From: a virus
DNA length: 23,255 nt
Virus record (IMG/VR): IMGVR_UViG_3300010151_004145
Span: 1-23,255 of that record
Direction: 5' to 3' (one strand)
Shown: positions 1 to 7,315 of the stretch, one piece after another
Numbering within the stretch: the stretch's first letter is position 1
Layout of the letters: the number at the start of each line of letters is the position of its first letter
Notes under the pieces: generated by a model
Databases searched by the model: none
What the model was told of the DNA's origin: nothing
Seen by the model: only the letters and a program-made list of their open reading frames with translations
Translations under genes and position numbers: made by a program

Positions 1-40
1 AACCCAAATATTTATATAAAAAGATTTTAAAATAAATATT

Positions 41-1276
41 ATGAAGGATTTTATAAGAGATAGATTAAGATTATTGTTGGAGCATAAAAAAACCACACAT
101 ACTGGTGGCAATAAAAGAACACCTGGTGGTAGGGGTGATAATGTTTATTATCTACAACATGGAACTAAAGGTGATTTTAAAACACATTATAATGAATATA
201 AAACTGAGGTATTTAATGAATTAGAAAATGATAATTTATACTTACAAAGATTATTCTACAGTACCGACCCAGACATAAAATATGGGACATTTAGTTTTAG
301 GGTTAGTGTTAACTCAAAGGGGGGTCCTAAAATACAAGGCGTTGAATCACCTGTTAAAAGACAAAGTTCTGGTTGTTTTAAAACTAAGAATATGTTAATG
401 TGTAATGTTTCTGCCCCACTTAGGTTCAAAGAAAATTTATTAGGTAAAATAATTAAACTTAAACTTAACAGTGGTAAATCTTTAGTCTTTCAAATAGTTG
501 CTAGATTTGGTGATGATAAAATATTCTTCACAATTTGTAATAATGAAAATATTTTATCCATATTTTCTAAAAATAATATATTTGTAACTGACTTGGCTTC
601 ACTTATGGGTTCAAGTGAAATTAAAACTAAATATACACATATAAAAAATGTGTCTGATTTCAAAAATTACACCAAAAAAATTGATGAGTGGAAACCATAT
701 ACATTTAAACTAAGTAAAGGTGCCACCATTCATGGTGATGATGGTACATATACATGCAATTTAACGGATGTCATAAAAGAATTTGAAGGGTTACCTATAC
801 CATTTATACCAATTAGAAACTACCTAAATAATAAAAATTGGTCACCATCACCACATTACTATGCATATTTAAATTTGTTGTACAGTGAATATAAAAATAT
901 AGAAGATTTTATTGATGGTAGCGTTGGATATTTGGATGATAAGGCTAAGGATATTTCAAAAGAAAAAACACCAGAAAAACATAAATATAAACATGATAAA
1001 TTAAAAGATGAAATAAAAAACAAAGAAAAGAGGATGGGAACAGTTATGAAAATGGATGTTGACCAAGATAAGGAAATAAGGGCAAAAAGGGAAGCGATTA
1101 AAGGTGAAAAAATTAAAGCTGTTAAATCGGCTAAGTCACTAAAAGGGTCGCTAGAAAAGGTGGAGGACGATAAGGAAGTTGAAAAAATTAAGGCAGAAAT
1201 TGCTATGTATAACAAAAGGGCACGACAATTGGGTGAAATACAAAAACAACTTGAAAAAAAATTAAAAGACTTATGA
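41..1276 (+). CDS. Unknown phage protein with L-x-E N-terminal tag and C-terminal coiled coil
   Basis: 411-residue protein of unrecognised family. It opens with a basic amphipathic helix (MKDFIRDRLRLLLE, residues 1-14) that ends in L-L-E and resembles the starts of several other genes here. A Gly/Arg-rich linker follows, then a mixed alpha/beta body (about residues 30-290). The C-terminal 110 residues are almost entirely Lys, Glu, Asp and Ala and should form a long charged coiled coil. The ATG at 41 follows an A-rich leader without Shine-Dalgarno and an AATATTTAT element at 7-15. Its TGA overlaps the ATG of the metallopeptidase-like gene by 4 bases (ATGA), so the two are probably translationally coupled. 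A virion or prohead-associated role is an inference from the tag alone; no enzymatic motif is seen. Confidence 0.85.
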   Translation: MKDFIRDRLRLLLEHKKTTHTGGNKRTPGGRGDNVYYLQHGTKGDFKTHYNEYKTEVFNELENDNLYLQRLFYSTDPDIKYGTFSFRVSVNSKGGPKIQGVESPVKRQSSGCFKTKNMLMCNVSAPLRFKENLLGKIIKLKLNSGKSLVFQIVARFGDDKIFFTICNNENILSIFSKNNIFVTDLASLMGSSEIKTKYTHIKNVSDFKNYTKKIDEWKPYTFKLSKGATIHGDDGTYTCNLTDVIKEFEGLPIPFIPIRNYLNNKNWSPSPHYYAYLNLLYSEYKNIEDFIDGSVGYLDDKAKDISKEKTPEKHKYKHDKLKDEIKNKEKRMGTVMKMDVDQDKEIRAKREAIKGEKIKAVKSAKSLKGSLEKVEDDKEVEKIKAEIAMYNKRARQLGEIQKQLEKKLKDL

Positions 1277-1659
1277 AGAGTTATATAAAGAAATTACTTA
1301 ATGAGAGTATGAGCAATAGGGTGTTAATGGAAAAATTCATAGACTTTGTTGTTGATTATCTATCACTCAGTAAGAATTTTAAGGTTAGATTAACAACAGA
1401 TAAGATTGATATCATAACAACCGCATACTATGAGATTGATAATAATATTGTATGTGTTTATATAAAAGATAGGGCAATTGTTGATATAATGCGTTCTGTT
1501 GCCCATGAATTAGTTCACCACTCTCAAAATGAAAATGGTGAACTTGTTGGTGACCCAAGTGAAGGGGCAGATGGGTCTGATTTGGAGAACCAAGCCAATG
1601 CAGTGGCTGGTGAAATCATAAGAATATTTGGCAAACAGAACCCAGAAATTTATGGTTAA
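1273..1659 (+). CDS. Small HExxH metallopeptidase-like protein (minigluzincin type)
   Basis: 128 residues. The zinc-binding helix HELVH is seen at residues 78-82 (catalytic E79), and a second helix, LENQANAVAGE, begins at residue 104. Its E105 is well placed to be the third zinc ligand of a gluzincin-type site. That two-helix arrangement in about 130 residues matches minimal zinc peptidases found in phages and bacteria. No signal peptide or membrane segment is visible. The N-terminus MKSYIKKLLNE (1-11) is a basic helix ending L-N-E, the same tag type as the gene before it, with which it overlaps by 4 bases. Substrate is unknown; it could act on phage head proteins or on host proteins after injection. 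It converges with the minus-strand gene, the two stops overlapping at 1656-1659. Confidence 0.8.
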   Translation: MKSYIKKLLNESMSNRVLMEKFIDFVVDYLSLSKNFKVRLTTDKIDIITTAYYEIDNNIVCVYIKDRAIVDIMRSVAHELVHHSQNENGELVGDPSEGADGSDLENQANAVAGEIIRIFGKQNPEIYG

Positions 1660-2825
1660 AAGGCCGCTTCATAAAACCAAATACCATCATTTTTACCCAC
1701 CCCTTCCTGTTCCTTAATCATATTAAAAGAATTAATCTTCTTTTGTATGAAGGTTTTAAGATATTCTGGTGGTTCGCAATTTGAATACCCTTTACATTGT
1801 TGAACCATTAATCGTTCAGATGATTTGTAATGTTCCCTAATTTCCAATGTAAAGTCATTAAAGGTATAAATGGCACAACGACCTTTTTCAACAGAATTAA
1901 CATATGTGGCCACACAATGATTCTGTTTTTTACCTTCCAGGTACAACCCCTTAGTTGTCTTAATCATATTGAAGTTTGAATATTCTTCAAATTCCTTAAA
2001 AATAGCCTTTATCTTTAACTCTCTATCGGACTCATGGTAAATAATTTCTGAAATATCCTTAGACATGTTATCGTGTTCTTCCTTAAGCCTTCTTAAAGAC
2101 CATGAGCAATTTATTTTTTTATTAAGAATTTTCGCCATATTGACAGAATCTAAAAATAACCCACTATGTTTATTCTCTAACCAATCTGGTTTTAATGATT
2201 CAACATTTTTCAAGTGCTTCATCATTTTTTTAAAGTTATATCTATGATTTTTCTTACTAGCTGAAGTATGGATTATTTTGGCAACTGGATATGTTGTACC
2301 ATATTCATGTTTCAAAGCTTTTTTTAATGAATATAGTTTTTTATTAACTATGGTATTAAATGAGACATTAGTTAACACATTGTGTTCACACATGAACCTA
2401 ACCCATGTGAATCTTTCCTTCAATATATCGAAGACTTTATTATGCGCCATTAACGTACTAATTTGAAACAATGTTAATGGTTTAACACCACGCTTATACT
2501 TATTCATATTATTAACACACCAAAATTTACCTTCCTTGTATATCACAGAAAAAAGTTTTTTTTCGTGTGAATATATTTTATTTGTGACACTTATACCATA
2601 TGTTTTTTTAAACATTACAATAGAAAAATCACCATTTTTTTTATTGAATAACCAAAGTTTTTGATGTGAATAATTAGAGGTGTCATTCATATAAATAACT
2701 CTGGCATGGAACCTGTTTTTTTTATACGCCTCAAACAAATAATCAATTTTTTCTGACTTATTTTCAAGCAATAATAAAGATTCATCTTTAAAATATTCTT
2801 CTTTTTCAACTTTATATTTCTTCAT
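1656..2825 (-). CDS. PcfJ-like protein
   Basis: 389 residues. The C-terminal third carries the signature of the PcfJ-like family: E-G-x(3)-N-H-C-V-x(2)-Y (H303, C304, V305) followed by G-R-C-A-I-Y (315-320), a TLEI strand (326-329), and V-Q-Q-C-K-G-Y-S-N (341-349). PcfJ proteins are known from conjugative plasmids and phages, but their biochemical activity is not established. The N-terminal 280 residues are Lys/Asn-rich and unrecognised. It is the last gene of a short minus-strand block and converges with the metallopeptidase-like gene. Family assignment rests on motif recognition; function is unknown. Confidence 0.75.
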   Translation of the reverse strand: MKKYKVEKEEYFKDESLLLLENKSEKIDYLFEAYKKNRFHARVIYMNDTSNYSHQKLWLFNKKNGDFSIVMFKKTYGISVTNKIYSHEKKLFSVIYKEGKFWCVNNMNKYKRGVKPLTLFQISTLMAHNKVFDILKERFTWVRFMCEHNVLTNVSFNTIVNKKLYSLKKALKHEYGTTYPVAKIIHTSASKKNHRYNFKKMMKHLKNVESLKPDWLENKHSGLFLDSVNMAKILNKKINCSWSLRRLKEEHDNMSKDISEIIYHESDRELKIKAIFKEFEEYSNFNMIKTTKGLYLEGKKQNHCVATYVNSVEKGRCAIYTFNDFTLEIREHYKSSERLMVQQCKGYSNCEPPEYLKTFIQKKINSFNMIKEQEGVGKNDGIWFYEAAF

Positions 2826-2939
2826 GATTAAAATTTTAAACGCTTTTTAAAAGTGAATAGTTTTGTGTTCAGTCCTCTTATATATTAGTATATAATTGGT
2901 TGTTGGGTGGATAAATCCCTCAATTTTAGTTTACCCATA

Positions 2940-3089
2940 TCACCAAAATAATTTAATTAGCACAACAGCAACAATTGTTTTTAAAAAAATATCATCAGAA
3001 AAACTTGGATTTACAATTGAATAAACCCCACCAATGATTATAGCAATTAAACATGCTAAATCTCCCGAAGTTATTTCCTTTATTTTCAT
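2940..3089 (-). CDS. 49-residue predicted membrane peptide
   Basis: A short minus-strand frame begins with ATG at 3089 and ends with TGA at 2940-2942. The product begins MKIKEITSGDLACLIAIIIGG, continues with a polar loop VYSIVNPSFSDD, and ends with a second hydrophobic segment (residues 35-49). This predicts two short transmembrane helices, or one helix plus a hydrophobic tail. The start has an A-rich leader as in neighbouring genes. It fills most of an otherwise empty 396-base space between the genes ending at 3222 and starting at 2825. Its role is unknown; small phage membrane peptides are often lysis, anti-holin or superinfection-exclusion proteins, but nothing here decides between these. 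Confidence 0.5.
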   Translation of the reverse strand: MKIKEITSGDLACLIAIIIGGVYSIVNPSFSDDIFLKTIVAVVLIKLFW

Positions 3090-3183
3090 AATTTGTGTTT
3101 TTTTTATTATAAACACCACATTTTATTATTAAAATCTTAAATTAAGGGGGGGTGTTATAAGAACCCTCAAATTTATCAATGGA

Positions 3184-3191
3184 CAAATATA
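3184..3191 (-). promoter_or_regulatory. Possible Bacteroidota -7 element (TATATTTG)
   Basis: On the minus strand this reads TATATTTG, fitting the TAnnTTTG -7 element of the main Bacteroidota sigma factor. It lies about 95 bases upstream of the membrane-peptide gene at 3089. The nearest upstream TTG is only 14 bases away, shorter than the usual 17-23, so support is weak. Confidence 0.3.
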
Positions 3192-3221
3192 GTAAATTAT
3201 ATTAACAAAAAAAAATTTTAC

Positions 3222-3473
3222 TTAATAAATCGGATATATTTTTATATTACCCAATAAATATTGGGTTTTTTTATTGTTTAAAAAATATTCAATTACATTT
3301 ATCATAAAATAAATATCATATGGTGGCATAAACAAAAAATCACATAGTTTAAGTACTTTGTTAACAATATTTTCTTTAGTTGTATGTTTATTGGTGATAT
3401 ACTCATAAACATATGGGTGGTTATCTGGTAAAGATATGTTTAAAAAATTATATACAATTTCAAAATCCTCCAT
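3222..3473 (-). CDS. Small unknown protein
   Basis: 83 residues, unrecognised. The sequence is rich in Tyr, Ile, Asn and Leu, with a Pro-Pro turn (FMPPYD) near residue 50, and appears to be a compact alpha-helical soluble protein. ATG at 3473 is the first in frame. The gene is divergent from the thioredoxin gene, with 79 bases between the two starts, so both may be controlled from that space. The reading frame is short in an AT-rich genome, but it is bounded sensibly and has no competing plus-strand frame. Confidence 0.6.
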   Translation of the reverse strand: MEDFEIVYNFLNISLPDNHPYVYEYITNKHTTKENIVNKVLKLCDFLFMPPYDIYFMINVIEYFLNNKKTQYLLGNIKIYPIY

Positions 3474-3494
3474 TTATTTTTAAGTTTTTATGTT

Positions 3495-3502
3495 TATATT
3501 TG
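3495..3502 (+). promoter_or_regulatory. Possible Bacteroidota -7 element upstream of thioredoxin
   Basis: TATATTTG on the plus strand, 50 bases before the thioredoxin ATG, fits TAnnTTTG. No TTG is found 17-23 bases upstream, so this is a tentative -7 element only. Confidence 0.3.
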
Positions 3503-3552
3503 TTATTGTAATTATATTACTTTAATAATAAATAATAGTAAAAAAAATAAAA

Positions 3553-3864
3553 ATGTATTTGAATTTAACGGATGAAACAATAAATGAAGCATTAAATAAT
3601 TCTGGAATAACAATATTATGTTTTAAAAGTAACTGGTGTGGTCCATGTAAGGTGTATACACCAATATTAAAAGAATTTTCTAATGAAACACCAAGTGTAA
3701 CTTTGGGGGTTATGGATATTGATACAAATCCAAGAACATCATTAAAGTATGGTATACGAAGAATACCCACAACCGTAATATTTCAAAATGGGCAGCTAAT
3801 AACTAAGGTTCCTGGTGTAATACCAAAGAAAAAATTAAAAGAATTTGTTGATAATTTACGTTAG
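3553..3864 (+). CDS. Thioredoxin
   Basis: 103 residues, the normal length of a single-domain thioredoxin. The redox site W-C-G-P-C-K is at residues 28-33, and the cis-proline loop R-I-P-T-T is at 70-74. The D-I-D strand (55-57) before the active-site partner helix also fits the fold. There is no signal peptide, so it should be cytoplasmic. Phage thioredoxins commonly serve as reductants for ribonucleotide reductase or as accessory factors for phage enzymes; neither partner is in this window. The start is an ATG after an A-rich leader. A gene of the small-unknown cluster follows 18 bases later. Confidence 0.93.
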   Translation: MYLNLTDETINEALNNSGITILCFKSNWCGPCKVYTPILKEFSNETPSVTLGVMDIDTNPRTSLKYGIRRIPTTVIFQNGQLITKVPGVIPKKKLKEFVDNLR

Positions 3865-3869
3865 TTTAA

Positions 3870-3878
3870 CATATTTAT
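3870..3878 (+). promoter_or_regulatory. Recurrent CATATTTAT element
   Basis: One of four exact CATATTTAT copies in the window, all between genes and all upstream of plus-strand genes. Here it ends 4 bases before the ATG at 3883. It could be a phage-specific promoter core or a translation-start feature. Confidence 0.35.
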
Positions 3879-3882
3879 TAAT

Positions 3883-4224
3883 ATGGCACATAAATTAATA
3901 ATATCTGAAAATCAATATAAAAAATTAAAGAAATTTTTATTTGAGAATACTAGGCATGCTGCAATGGTAAATACAATCATAATTGATTTAAATAAAAATT
4001 ATAATAAAGTAATCGAAACTTACAGAGATGGTGATGAATATAAACAAAGGAAGAGTTTTGAGATAATTGTTGATGGACGAATAATCACACCAAGAGGTTT
4101 ATTGGAATATTTAAGAAAAAAATATGATGTTGGTGAGGGGTTTTTAATGCAATTATTGGAAGATTGGTGTAATAATAAAATAAAAGATGGGTTTCTATCT
4201 AAAAATATTGGATTAATGGAATAG
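3883..4224 (+). CDS. Unknown protein with L-x-E N-terminal tag
   Basis: 113 residues, no family recognised. The N-terminus reads IISENQYKKLKKFLFE (residues 6-21), a basic amphipathic helix ending L-F-E, like the tags on other genes here. The body is alpha/beta with a short strand-turn segment (SFEIIVDGRIITPRG), followed by an acidic helix ending near a single Trp. The ATG at 3883 lies directly after TAACATATTTATTAAT. Its TAG overlaps the GTG start of the next gene by one base (TAGTG), indicating coupled translation. Function unknown. Confidence 0.8.
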   Translation: MAHKLIISENQYKKLKKFLFENTRHAAMVNTIIIDLNKNYNKVIETYRDGDEYKQRKSFEIIVDGRIITPRGLLEYLRKKYDVGEGFLMQLLEDWCNNKIKDGFLSKNIGLME

Positions 4225-4544
4225 TGGATATAAAACAAAAAATAAGAGACAAATTAAGAGAACGATATGGTGAGTTTGAAACTTATTTAGAGCATGAATA
4301 TGAAAAATATATTACAGATAATATATATTATGCCGCTAATGAGGATAGAGAAGAATGGGCAACATATAATCAAGTTATTTTAGAACTTAAACACACACTG
4401 AAAGATATGTTAAAGGTCAAAGAATTACAATATAAATTGACAGAAACACTAAAACCAAATATTGTTTGTATTGAACTTTTAAGCGCAATAAAAAATAGGT
4501 CTCCAGAATTAGATAGATTATATAATAAAATTAATTCTTTTTAA
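4224..4544 (+). CDS. Small unknown protein, possible paralogue of next gene
   Basis: 106 residues, unrecognised, predicted all-helical. The start is a GTG overlapping the previous stop; no in-frame ATG lies near the beginning, and the GTG start yields a basic helical N-terminus (MDIKQKIRDKLRERYGE). The core has W-A-T-Y-N-Q-V-I-L-E-L, then L-Q-Y-K-L-T-E and an N-I-V segment. The next gene has W-E-V-Y-N-I-I-I-D-E-L, I-K-Y-R-V-T-D and an N-T-I segment with similar spacing. The two may therefore be diverged tandem duplicates. Function unknown. Confidence 0.75.
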   Translation: MDIKQKIRDKLRERYGEFETYLEHEYEKYITDNIYYAANEDREEWATYNQVILELKHTLKDMLKVKELQYKLTETLKPNIVCIELLSAIKNRSPELDRLYNKINSF

Positions 4545-4554
4545 AATTAAAAAA

Positions 4555-4893
4555 ATGGAATGTATTAACTTTACCATTAAACATGGTATGGGTGAGTATA
4601 GTAACTTAGATAAAGAATATTATACTTTTTTAAAAAAAACTATCACAAATGTTGATGAGGATAAGTTACATAGGTGGGAGGTTTATAATATTATTATAGA
4701 CGAATTAATAAACATTGGTTATTATAACATTTTTCAAGAAATTAAATATAGGGTCACTGATGATGAAAACATTAATACTATCATATTAGATGTCATTACC
4801 AATGAAATTACAAATATATCTACACTATTATATTTCATGAAAAAAAGGGTTAAGAAATACATTGAACAAGATTTTTACAACCAATTTTACTAA
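4555..4893 (+). CDS. Small unknown protein, possible paralogue of previous gene
   Basis: 112 residues, unrecognised, helical. It starts at an ATG after an A-rich leader, 10 bases after the previous stop. It shares the W-x-x-Y-N-x-[VI]-I-x-E-L pattern and the downstream Y-[KR]-[LV]-T-[ED] pattern with the preceding protein. It carries a more hydrophobic C-terminal helix (TLLYFMKKRVKKYIEQ). The shared positions are few enough that chance or convergence in an Ile/Asn-rich proteome cannot be excluded. Confidence 0.75.
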   Translation: MECINFTIKHGMGEYSNLDKEYYTFLKKTITNVDEDKLHRWEVYNIIIDELINIGYYNIFQEIKYRVTDDENINTIILDVITNEITNISTLLYFMKKRVKKYIEQDFYNQFY

Positions 4894-4900
4894 ATTTTCG

Positions 4901-4908
4901 TATATTTG
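4901..4908 (+). promoter_or_regulatory. Possible Bacteroidota -7 element
   Basis: TATATTTG fits TAnnTTTG and lies 36 bases before the ATG at 4944. If it acts as a promoter, transcription would begin close to 4912-4916, which argues for the ATG at 4944 over the GTG at 4911 as the start of the next gene. No well-spaced TTG box is seen. Confidence 0.3.
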
Positions 4909-4943
4909 AGGTGTTGAAGATAATTTCACAAAAAGTTAAATCT

Positions 4944-6365
4944 ATGAATGAAAACAAATCGATAGATAGGTTAACATTTTTATCAAAAAAATTTAACATT
5001 TTTAATCTTAAAAATGACTATACAGAATCGGACTTAAACGAAATTACCCCATATAATAACTTTAAAAAAATAAAGGGGCACAATAGCAATATACTAGCAT
5101 TAAGATGTGTTTCTGAAATAAAAAAAATAAAACCAAATGGTTCTGAAGTTATCAAAAATAAGGTCAATGTTTATATAACTGACCGTGTATTTAACACAAT
5201 AATTAAGTCAGACCCAACCCCCAATAAAATATACACACAATGGATACTTAACTTATTTTCAAAGTTATTAAAGAATGAAGAAACAATCAGTGATGCTATT
5301 AGGTTGGTTGAAGAAGATTTGCCATTAGCTGAAGTTTATTTAAATTTATTCGAAAATAATAAGAGAAAACAAAAATTTAAAAAACTTTGTTCTGGAAGTT
5401 ATGTCTTAAAGGATATTAAAGACCCAACAAACATAAACCAATATAAGTCTCTTTCTCAACTATATGATGCTATTGACCCATTCATTGAACGAGACCCATC
5501 TGAGATGGAAACATTAATACAAAAATTTGTAGATAGTGGGCAAGCTGAGATATCAGTTAGATGTAGGAAATTTACGGTTTATATTCCTAAAACAAGAGAT
5601 GCTAATTGCATATTTAATAAATTTGTTAATTGGTGTACGGCCACCCCTGGTAATGGTATGTTTTCTCACTATATAAATTATAAAACACCAAGCAACCCCA
5701 AATCGGTCTTATATGTTATAATAAATAATAAATTTTTTAATGGAGAGTTAGAAGATAATTATCTTTATCAAATACATTTTGAAAGTAATCAGATTAAGAA
5801 TAGGAAACAAAATAAACATGGTGATTTTTTTAGTGATGTGATAAATGAGAGTGAAACAATTTCTAAATATTTTTATGATATATTAAACCCTATGGCCACA
5901 CAGGTTGGTACTAATAAAAATAACATTTATTTAGAGTATCAAATAAAATTTGGTTGGACCCAAGCTTTATTTGATATTATTGACGAATTCACACCAATCA
6001 TACGAATATTAAATAGGGATATACCTAAATTAGCTAATTTATCTAGATTTACTAAATTAAATACGTTAGCAATTGCAAATGCTAATTTATCTAAATTGCA
6101 CAAATCATTAAAAACATTAACAAATTTAAAAGAATTAATACTCCCAAATAACAAATTAACATCATTACCGAAAGAAATTGGGGCATTACAAAACCTTATA
6201 TTCCTTAATATATTAGGTAATAAAATAACAAACATACCCGATGAAATCAAGTTTCTTGATAAAACAAATGGGGGTAAGTTATATAGATTAGCTGTAACAC
6301 CGAAAGATATTGGTAAACACAATTATGATAGATTACGGAAATTATTACCATCGGTTGAAATGTAA
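4944..6365 (+). CDS. WCTA-motif protein with C-terminal leucine-rich repeats
   Basis: 473 residues from the ATG at 4944; an in-frame GTG at 4911 would add 11 residues (MLKIISQKVKS), and that longer form is possible. The central region has V-N-W-C-T-A (residues 228-233), then an L-Y-V-I strand (257-260) and Y-Q-I-H-F-E-S-N-Q (275-283). The order (Cys motif, strand, Gln/aromatic strand) is reminiscent of the PcfJ core encoded at 1656-2825, which may indicate distant homology. The C-terminal 110 residues hold about four leucine-rich repeats (for example LTNLKELILPNNKLTSLPKEIG at 392-413) and end in a DRLRKLLPSVEM cap like that of the LRR protein at 16055-16777. LRRs usually bind proteins. Enzymatic role, if any, unknown. 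Confidence 0.78.
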   Translation: MNENKSIDRLTFLSKKFNIFNLKNDYTESDLNEITPYNNFKKIKGHNSNILALRCVSEIKKIKPNGSEVIKNKVNVYITDRVFNTIIKSDPTPNKIYTQWILNLFSKLLKNEETISDAIRLVEEDLPLAEVYLNLFENNKRKQKFKKLCSGSYVLKDIKDPTNINQYKSLSQLYDAIDPFIERDPSEMETLIQKFVDSGQAEISVRCRKFTVYIPKTRDANCIFNKFVNWCTATPGNGMFSHYINYKTPSNPKSVLYVIINNKFFNGELEDNYLYQIHFESNQIKNRKQNKHGDFFSDVINESETISKYFYDILNPMATQVGTNKNNIYLEYQIKFGWTQALFDIIDEFTPIIRILNRDIPKLANLSRFTKLNTLAIANANLSKLHKSLKTLTNLKELILPNNKLTSLPKEIGALQNLIFLNILGNKITNIPDEIKFLDKTNGGKLYRLAVTPKDIGKHNYDRLRKLLPSVEM

Positions 6366-6376
6366 ATATTAAAAAT

Positions 6377-6901
6377 ATGGTAACTAATGATTCAAAATGG
6401 TTTAGAGTAAATAAAGGGTTTATTCAAATGACATTATTTGAATATTTAGAAAACCTTTTTAAATGTGAACATGAAAATGGTTATAAACTAAAGATTGCTA
6501 TTGGGACTGATTCTCAAAGAAACCCAAAAGGTTATAGGTTTGCAACAGTTATTGTTATTATTAGAGAAGAACATCTAGGTGATGGGGTTATTGTAGGCAG
6601 AGGGGGTATGATTGTGGCTAAAACGTATTATAGTGATAGGTATAAACAAACAAGAGGAGGGGTTAAGGAAAGAATGCTTTTTGAAGTTAGTAATTCAATA
6701 GATGTTGCTTATGAAATTTCACCCCTTTTAGACCGCTATAACATACCATTAGAGGTTCATGCAGATATTAATCCAGATGTTAAATGGGAGTCAAGTAAGG
6801 CCCTTTCAGAGGTTGTAGGTTATATACTTGGAATGGGTTATGAATTTAGGGTTAAACCAAATGCGTGGGCGAGTTCAAGTGTTGCTGACAATATTTGTTA
6901 A
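6377..6901 (+). CDS. RNase H-like protein, YkuK/DUF458 family
   Basis: 174 residues, the full length of the DUF458 (YkuK) family of RNase H-fold proteins. Seen motifs: I-G-T-D-S-Q at residues 42-47 on the first strand, H-A-D-I-N (128-132), S-S-K-A-L-S-E-V-V-G-Y (139-149), and K-P-N-A-W-A-S-S-S-V-A-D ending at D171. The acidic residues D45, D130 and D171 sit where an RNase H-like metal site would be expected. The family is widespread in Bacillota and phages, but its substrate is not established; a role in nucleic-acid processing is an inference from the fold. It follows the LRR gene by 11 bases, probably in the same operon. Confidence 0.85.
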   Translation: MVTNDSKWFRVNKGFIQMTLFEYLENLFKCEHENGYKLKIAIGTDSQRNPKGYRFATVIVIIREEHLGDGVIVGRGGMIVAKTYYSDRYKQTRGGVKERMLFEVSNSIDVAYEISPLLDRYNIPLEVHADINPDVKWESSKALSEVVGYILGMGYEFRVKPNAWASSSVADNIC

Positions 6902-6935
6902 TTTATAAATAATTTCGTCTTTTTGTTTTTTTATA

Positions 6936-6944
6936 CATATTTAT
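6936..6944 (+). promoter_or_regulatory. Recurrent CATATTTAT element
   Basis: Exact CATATTTAT copy, 32 bases before the ATG at 6977, followed by a run of A and T. Same element as at 3870, 13066 and 18212. Confidence 0.35.
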
Positions 6945-6976
6945 TTATATAAAATTTTATAAAATTTCTAGAAAAC

Positions 6977-7159
6977 ATGTCAAAAAGAAAAACTGTTAAA
7001 GTTACCGAAAATGAATTAGTTGAGTTAATTGATAAAATCGTCAATGAAACTGTAAATGAAAAGAAAAAAATGTGGATTGCTGAACAAAACAAAGTGAAAA
7101 AATCCTTAATCGAATCAAGACTGTCTAAAATTGAATCTCAACTTAAAAATTTAAAATAA
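6977..7159 (+). CDS. Short helical protein
   Basis: 60 residues, unrecognised. It is strongly charged and helical throughout, with heptad-like spacing in the second half (SLIESRLSKIESQLKNL), so it may be a small coiled coil. Residues 7-27 (VKVTENELVELIDKIVNETV) resemble the helical tag ending in N-E found at the start of other genes in this window, so this could be a minimal tagged structural or scaffold-type protein. It is transcribed separately from, or at the end of, the upstream operon and is closed by the hairpin terminator at 7176. Confidence 0.7.
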   Translation: MSKRKTVKVTENELVELIDKIVNETVNEKKKMWIAEQNKVKKSLIESRLSKIESQLKNLK

Positions 7160-7175
7160 CAAAATAGTGTTTAAG

Positions 7176-7211
7176 AAATATCCAACCCTATATTAGGGTT
7201 GGATATTTTTT
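7176..7211 (+). terminator. Strong intrinsic terminator between convergent genes
   Basis: A 15-base-pair perfect stem (7176-7190 with 7194-7208; core TCCAACCCTA / TAGGGTTGGA) with a 3-base loop runs into a T tract (7206-7211). It ends the plus-strand gene at 7159 and faces the minus-strand clpC gene ending at 7316. The complementary strand also has T-rich sequence beyond the stem, so it may work in both directions. Confidence 0.85.
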
Positions 7212-7315
7212 GACCCTGTTTTAGGTTCAGTCGTATAAATAACAATTAATCTGTGGGAAAATATCAAATAATTTTTTTATGGACTTTTTGCCTATACCTA
7301 TATTTTTTTCACACC

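Noticed and set aside
247-269. H-E-L-C-K in the protein at 16853 (protein residues 247-269, the positions given here) considered as a zinc protease site
   Set aside because: The second His of HExxH is missing (it reads HELCK) and no third ligand is evident.
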